Positions 62,705 through 64,000 of a stretch of 64,000 bases of DNA are shown one piece after another. The DNA is from DATNPX01 sp036702975 (GTDB taxonomy: Bacteria > Cyanobacteriota > Vampirovibrionia > Obscuribacterales > Obscuribacteraceae): NCBI GenBank assembly GCA_036702975.1, contig DATNPX010000016.1, positions 314,355 through 378,354 of the forward strand, given 5' to 3'. Below the pieces are notes generated by a model that was given only the letters and a program-made list of their open reading frames with translations, was not told where the DNA came from and did no database searches. How positions within the stretch are numbered: the stretch's first letter is position 1; each line of letters begins with the position of its first letter. The position numbers and the translations under genes are program-made.

Positions 62705-63751
62705 ATGAAAGTCAATCTCATCAGGCTCATTACAGGTCTCAGCTACATCTGGCTGATACGGCTCACCTGGGAATGGCTGCACGGCGACTTCGACTGGCAA
62801 TTAGCCGGCGGTTGCCTTTCGGTCAGCCTCCTCTGGCTCGGTCTCACCGAAGTCACGCTCCACAAACGCCTGCAGGCGTTCTACGACAACTTCGCCCGAC
62901 TCAGCATCACCGTGCCGATTTGTCTCGGCGCAGCGCTCTCGACCGCCGGCTTCCTCGCCGCCACCGACCTCACCCTGCACGTCCTGGGGCTTGCGCTGCT
63001 GGCTGGTTGGGCTGCCGTCTATGGCTCCTACCGTGCAACGTTGCGGAAGTACCAGAAGGCAGGTCACGGACTCTTGCCGGAAGGCGCCTGGATAAATCCT
63101 CCAGCCGAGGCGTATGAAGATGGCGACATCACTCTTACCGCAGGCTTCGTCGCGACCGACCTGAGAAACTCAGTCGGTCACGGCGAAGTGACGGTAGTCG
63201 ACTACACCACACCAACGCCGAAGTTCTACTCGTTTAGCTCATACATGGGTACAGGTGCCGTGATCAGCGACTTGGCAGATATCGCCAATCCTGCTCGTGA
63301 ATCGGGACTCTACATCGTCATGCGTCCGGTTCGCCCTCTGACCGCGGCTCAAAAGGCTGCTGGTTACGCGCTGGCGCAAACGATGGTCGAGCAGAACACC
63401 ATCTGGCGCGCCAAGACACAGGCTCGCGTCGACTGGCTCTTCGACCACCTGCCGTTCAACAAGACCTCGCTCTTGCTGAAGCTGCGGGCGAAGTGCCACG
63501 TCAGCGGTTACGACTGGCTCGGTCTCGTGAACGGTCGCGTTGCGCCCGACCACTGGATCTGCATCGTGGCCGCTCTCGAACACTCCCGCCGTCGGGGCAT
63601 CAAGACCGCCCGCTACGGACTGGGGCTGCTCGGACTCGGCACAGGCTGGTTCGACGCCACCAATCCGGATTTCGTGCTGTCCGACCCTAACTACCGCTTG
63701 CTGACAGTCGCCGACCAGAAATTTTGGCAGGCAAAGAAGCAGGCTGCGTGA
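62705..63751 (+). CDS. GC-rich membrane protein with soluble C-terminus, unknown function
   Basis: Protein of 348 residues. Three or four membrane helices at 1-115 (LITGLSYIWLIRLTWEWL, GGCLSVSLLWLGLTEVTL, ITVPICLGAALSTAGFLAA) precede a soluble part with GHGEVTVVDYTTPTPKFYSF, then MGTGAVISDLADIANPARES, and VSGYDWLGLVNGRVAPDHWI. I recognise no family; a papain-like or phosphodiester-handling fold is conceivable. In line 62881, 37 of 60 bases are G or C. AGGTG precedes ATG 62705. The terminator at 63761-63808 follows. Confidence 0.7.
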   Translation: MKVNLIRLITGLSYIWLIRLTWEWLHGDFDWQLAGGCLSVSLLWLGLTEVTLHKRLQAFYDNFARLSITVPICLGAALSTAGFLAATDLTLHVLGLALLAGWAAVYGSYRATLRKYQKAGHGLLPEGAWINPPAEAYEDGDITLTAGFVATDLRNSVGHGEVTVVDYTTPTPKFYSFSSYMGTGAVISDLADIANPARESGLYIVMRPVRPLTAAQKAAGYALAQTMVEQNTIWRAKTQARVDWLFDHLPFNKTSLLLKLRAKCHVSGYDWLGLVNGRVAPDHWICIVAALEHSRRRGIKTARYGLGLLGLGTGWFDATNPDFVLSDPNYRLLTVADQKFWQAKKQAA

Positions 63752-63760
63752 AAGTGAAGG

Positions 63761-63808
63761 ACACAGGGCTAGGACGAATAGATCGTCTGGCTCTGTGTTC
63801 TTTTGTTA
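63761..63808 (+). terminator. Rho-independent terminator after the GC-rich membrane protein
   Basis: ACACAGGGCTAGGACGA (63761-63777) pairs with TCGTCTGGCTCTGTGT (63783-63798) with a few G-T pairs and one bulge, followed by TCTTTTGTTATA. It ends transcription of the gene stopping at 63751. Confidence 0.8.
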
Positions 63809-64000
63809 TATTTCTCCTAAAAAATCTTTTTTTCGCATTTATGAACATCATGCGTAAGCATTCGGCCAACCCACAGAGTGTTAGCGAAGATTCAGCCATT
63901 TTAGCGTTTTCAAGGATGGCCATTTGAGCGGGACAGGATCATGCTGTAGGCATGAAAGCCGCGAAAAATCCGAGACAAGCGCAAAGCGTATCTCTGAAAG

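Noticed and set aside
1..64000. CRISPR arrays, transposases, integrases, rRNA
   Set aside because: I looked for regularly spaced repeats, DDE motifs, integrase motifs and rRNA blocks and found none.

Overview
The window looks like a gene-dense chromosomal segment (about 50% GC by eye) of a free-living, diderm (outer-membrane-bearing) bacterium. Evidence for an outer membrane is two TolC-type proteins, an EmrAB-type and a heavy-metal RND efflux system, and candidate lipoproteins. The mix of Hanks-type Ser/Thr kinases, a stressosome (RsbR/S/T), MshEN-like repeat proteins, TPR proteins and many unique secreted proteins is what I would expect of the Candidatus Obscuribacter / Melainabacteria (Vampirovibrionia) lineage next to Cyanobacteria. 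That placement is an inference; no rRNA or other phylogenetic marker is present. I saw no rRNA, tRNA, CRISPR array, transposase or integrase.

Layout. 1-7 kb: the start of a TolC-like gene running off the left edge (minus), a Ser/Thr kinase, a truncated secreted paralogue, a P-loop kinase, a CurA-like oxidoreductase, a YceI protein and a four-module MshEN-like protein. 7-16 kb: two secreted proteins, then a tetR-emrA-emrB-tolC drug-efflux operon, a YbjJ-like MFS protein and a DUF374 acyltransferase. 16-25 kb: a divergent RelA/SpoT-like protein, secreted proteins, a uracil-DNA glycosylase, a 600-residue protein with a possible ADP-ribosyltransferase-like tail, and a serine hydrolase. 25-30 kb: marR/yceI divergent pair with a well-formed promoter, a membrane-anchored Hsp20, a leucine-rich-variant repeat protein, a pseudo-receiver, a quinone reductase and an IPNS-like dioxygenase. 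30-34 kb: a stressosome module with an RsbT-SpoIIE fusion. 34-40 kb: a GC-rich phosphotransferase that looks transferred, a TPR protein, two membrane glycosyltransferase-like proteins, and an arsR-arsI-arsC operon. 40-46 kb: tldD-tldE, small proteins, mscS with a DUF4337 protein. 46-55 kb: a receiver-kinase fusion, a DUF6745 protein, a rhomboid-TPR protein, a zinc-ribbon/RDD/TPR protein, two secreted or hypothetical proteins, and a receiver-HPt protein behind a double-hairpin leader. 55-64 kb: a CzcBA-type metal efflux pair, a GC-rich basic protein, a DapC-type aminotransferase, and a GC-rich membrane protein.

How the genes work together. Signalling and stress themes dominate: kinases, receivers, an HPt protein and a stressosome without an adjacent sigma factor. 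Detoxification is the second theme (drug efflux, arsenic, divalent metals, aminoglycoside-phosphotransferase-like kinase). Non-coding structure worth attention includes a two-copy dispersed hairpin element (29067-29130 and 46125-46188), a 33-bp exact duplication around the IPNS-like gene, an 18-bp palindrome upstream of mscS, and an RBS-sequestering leader at 54089-54149.
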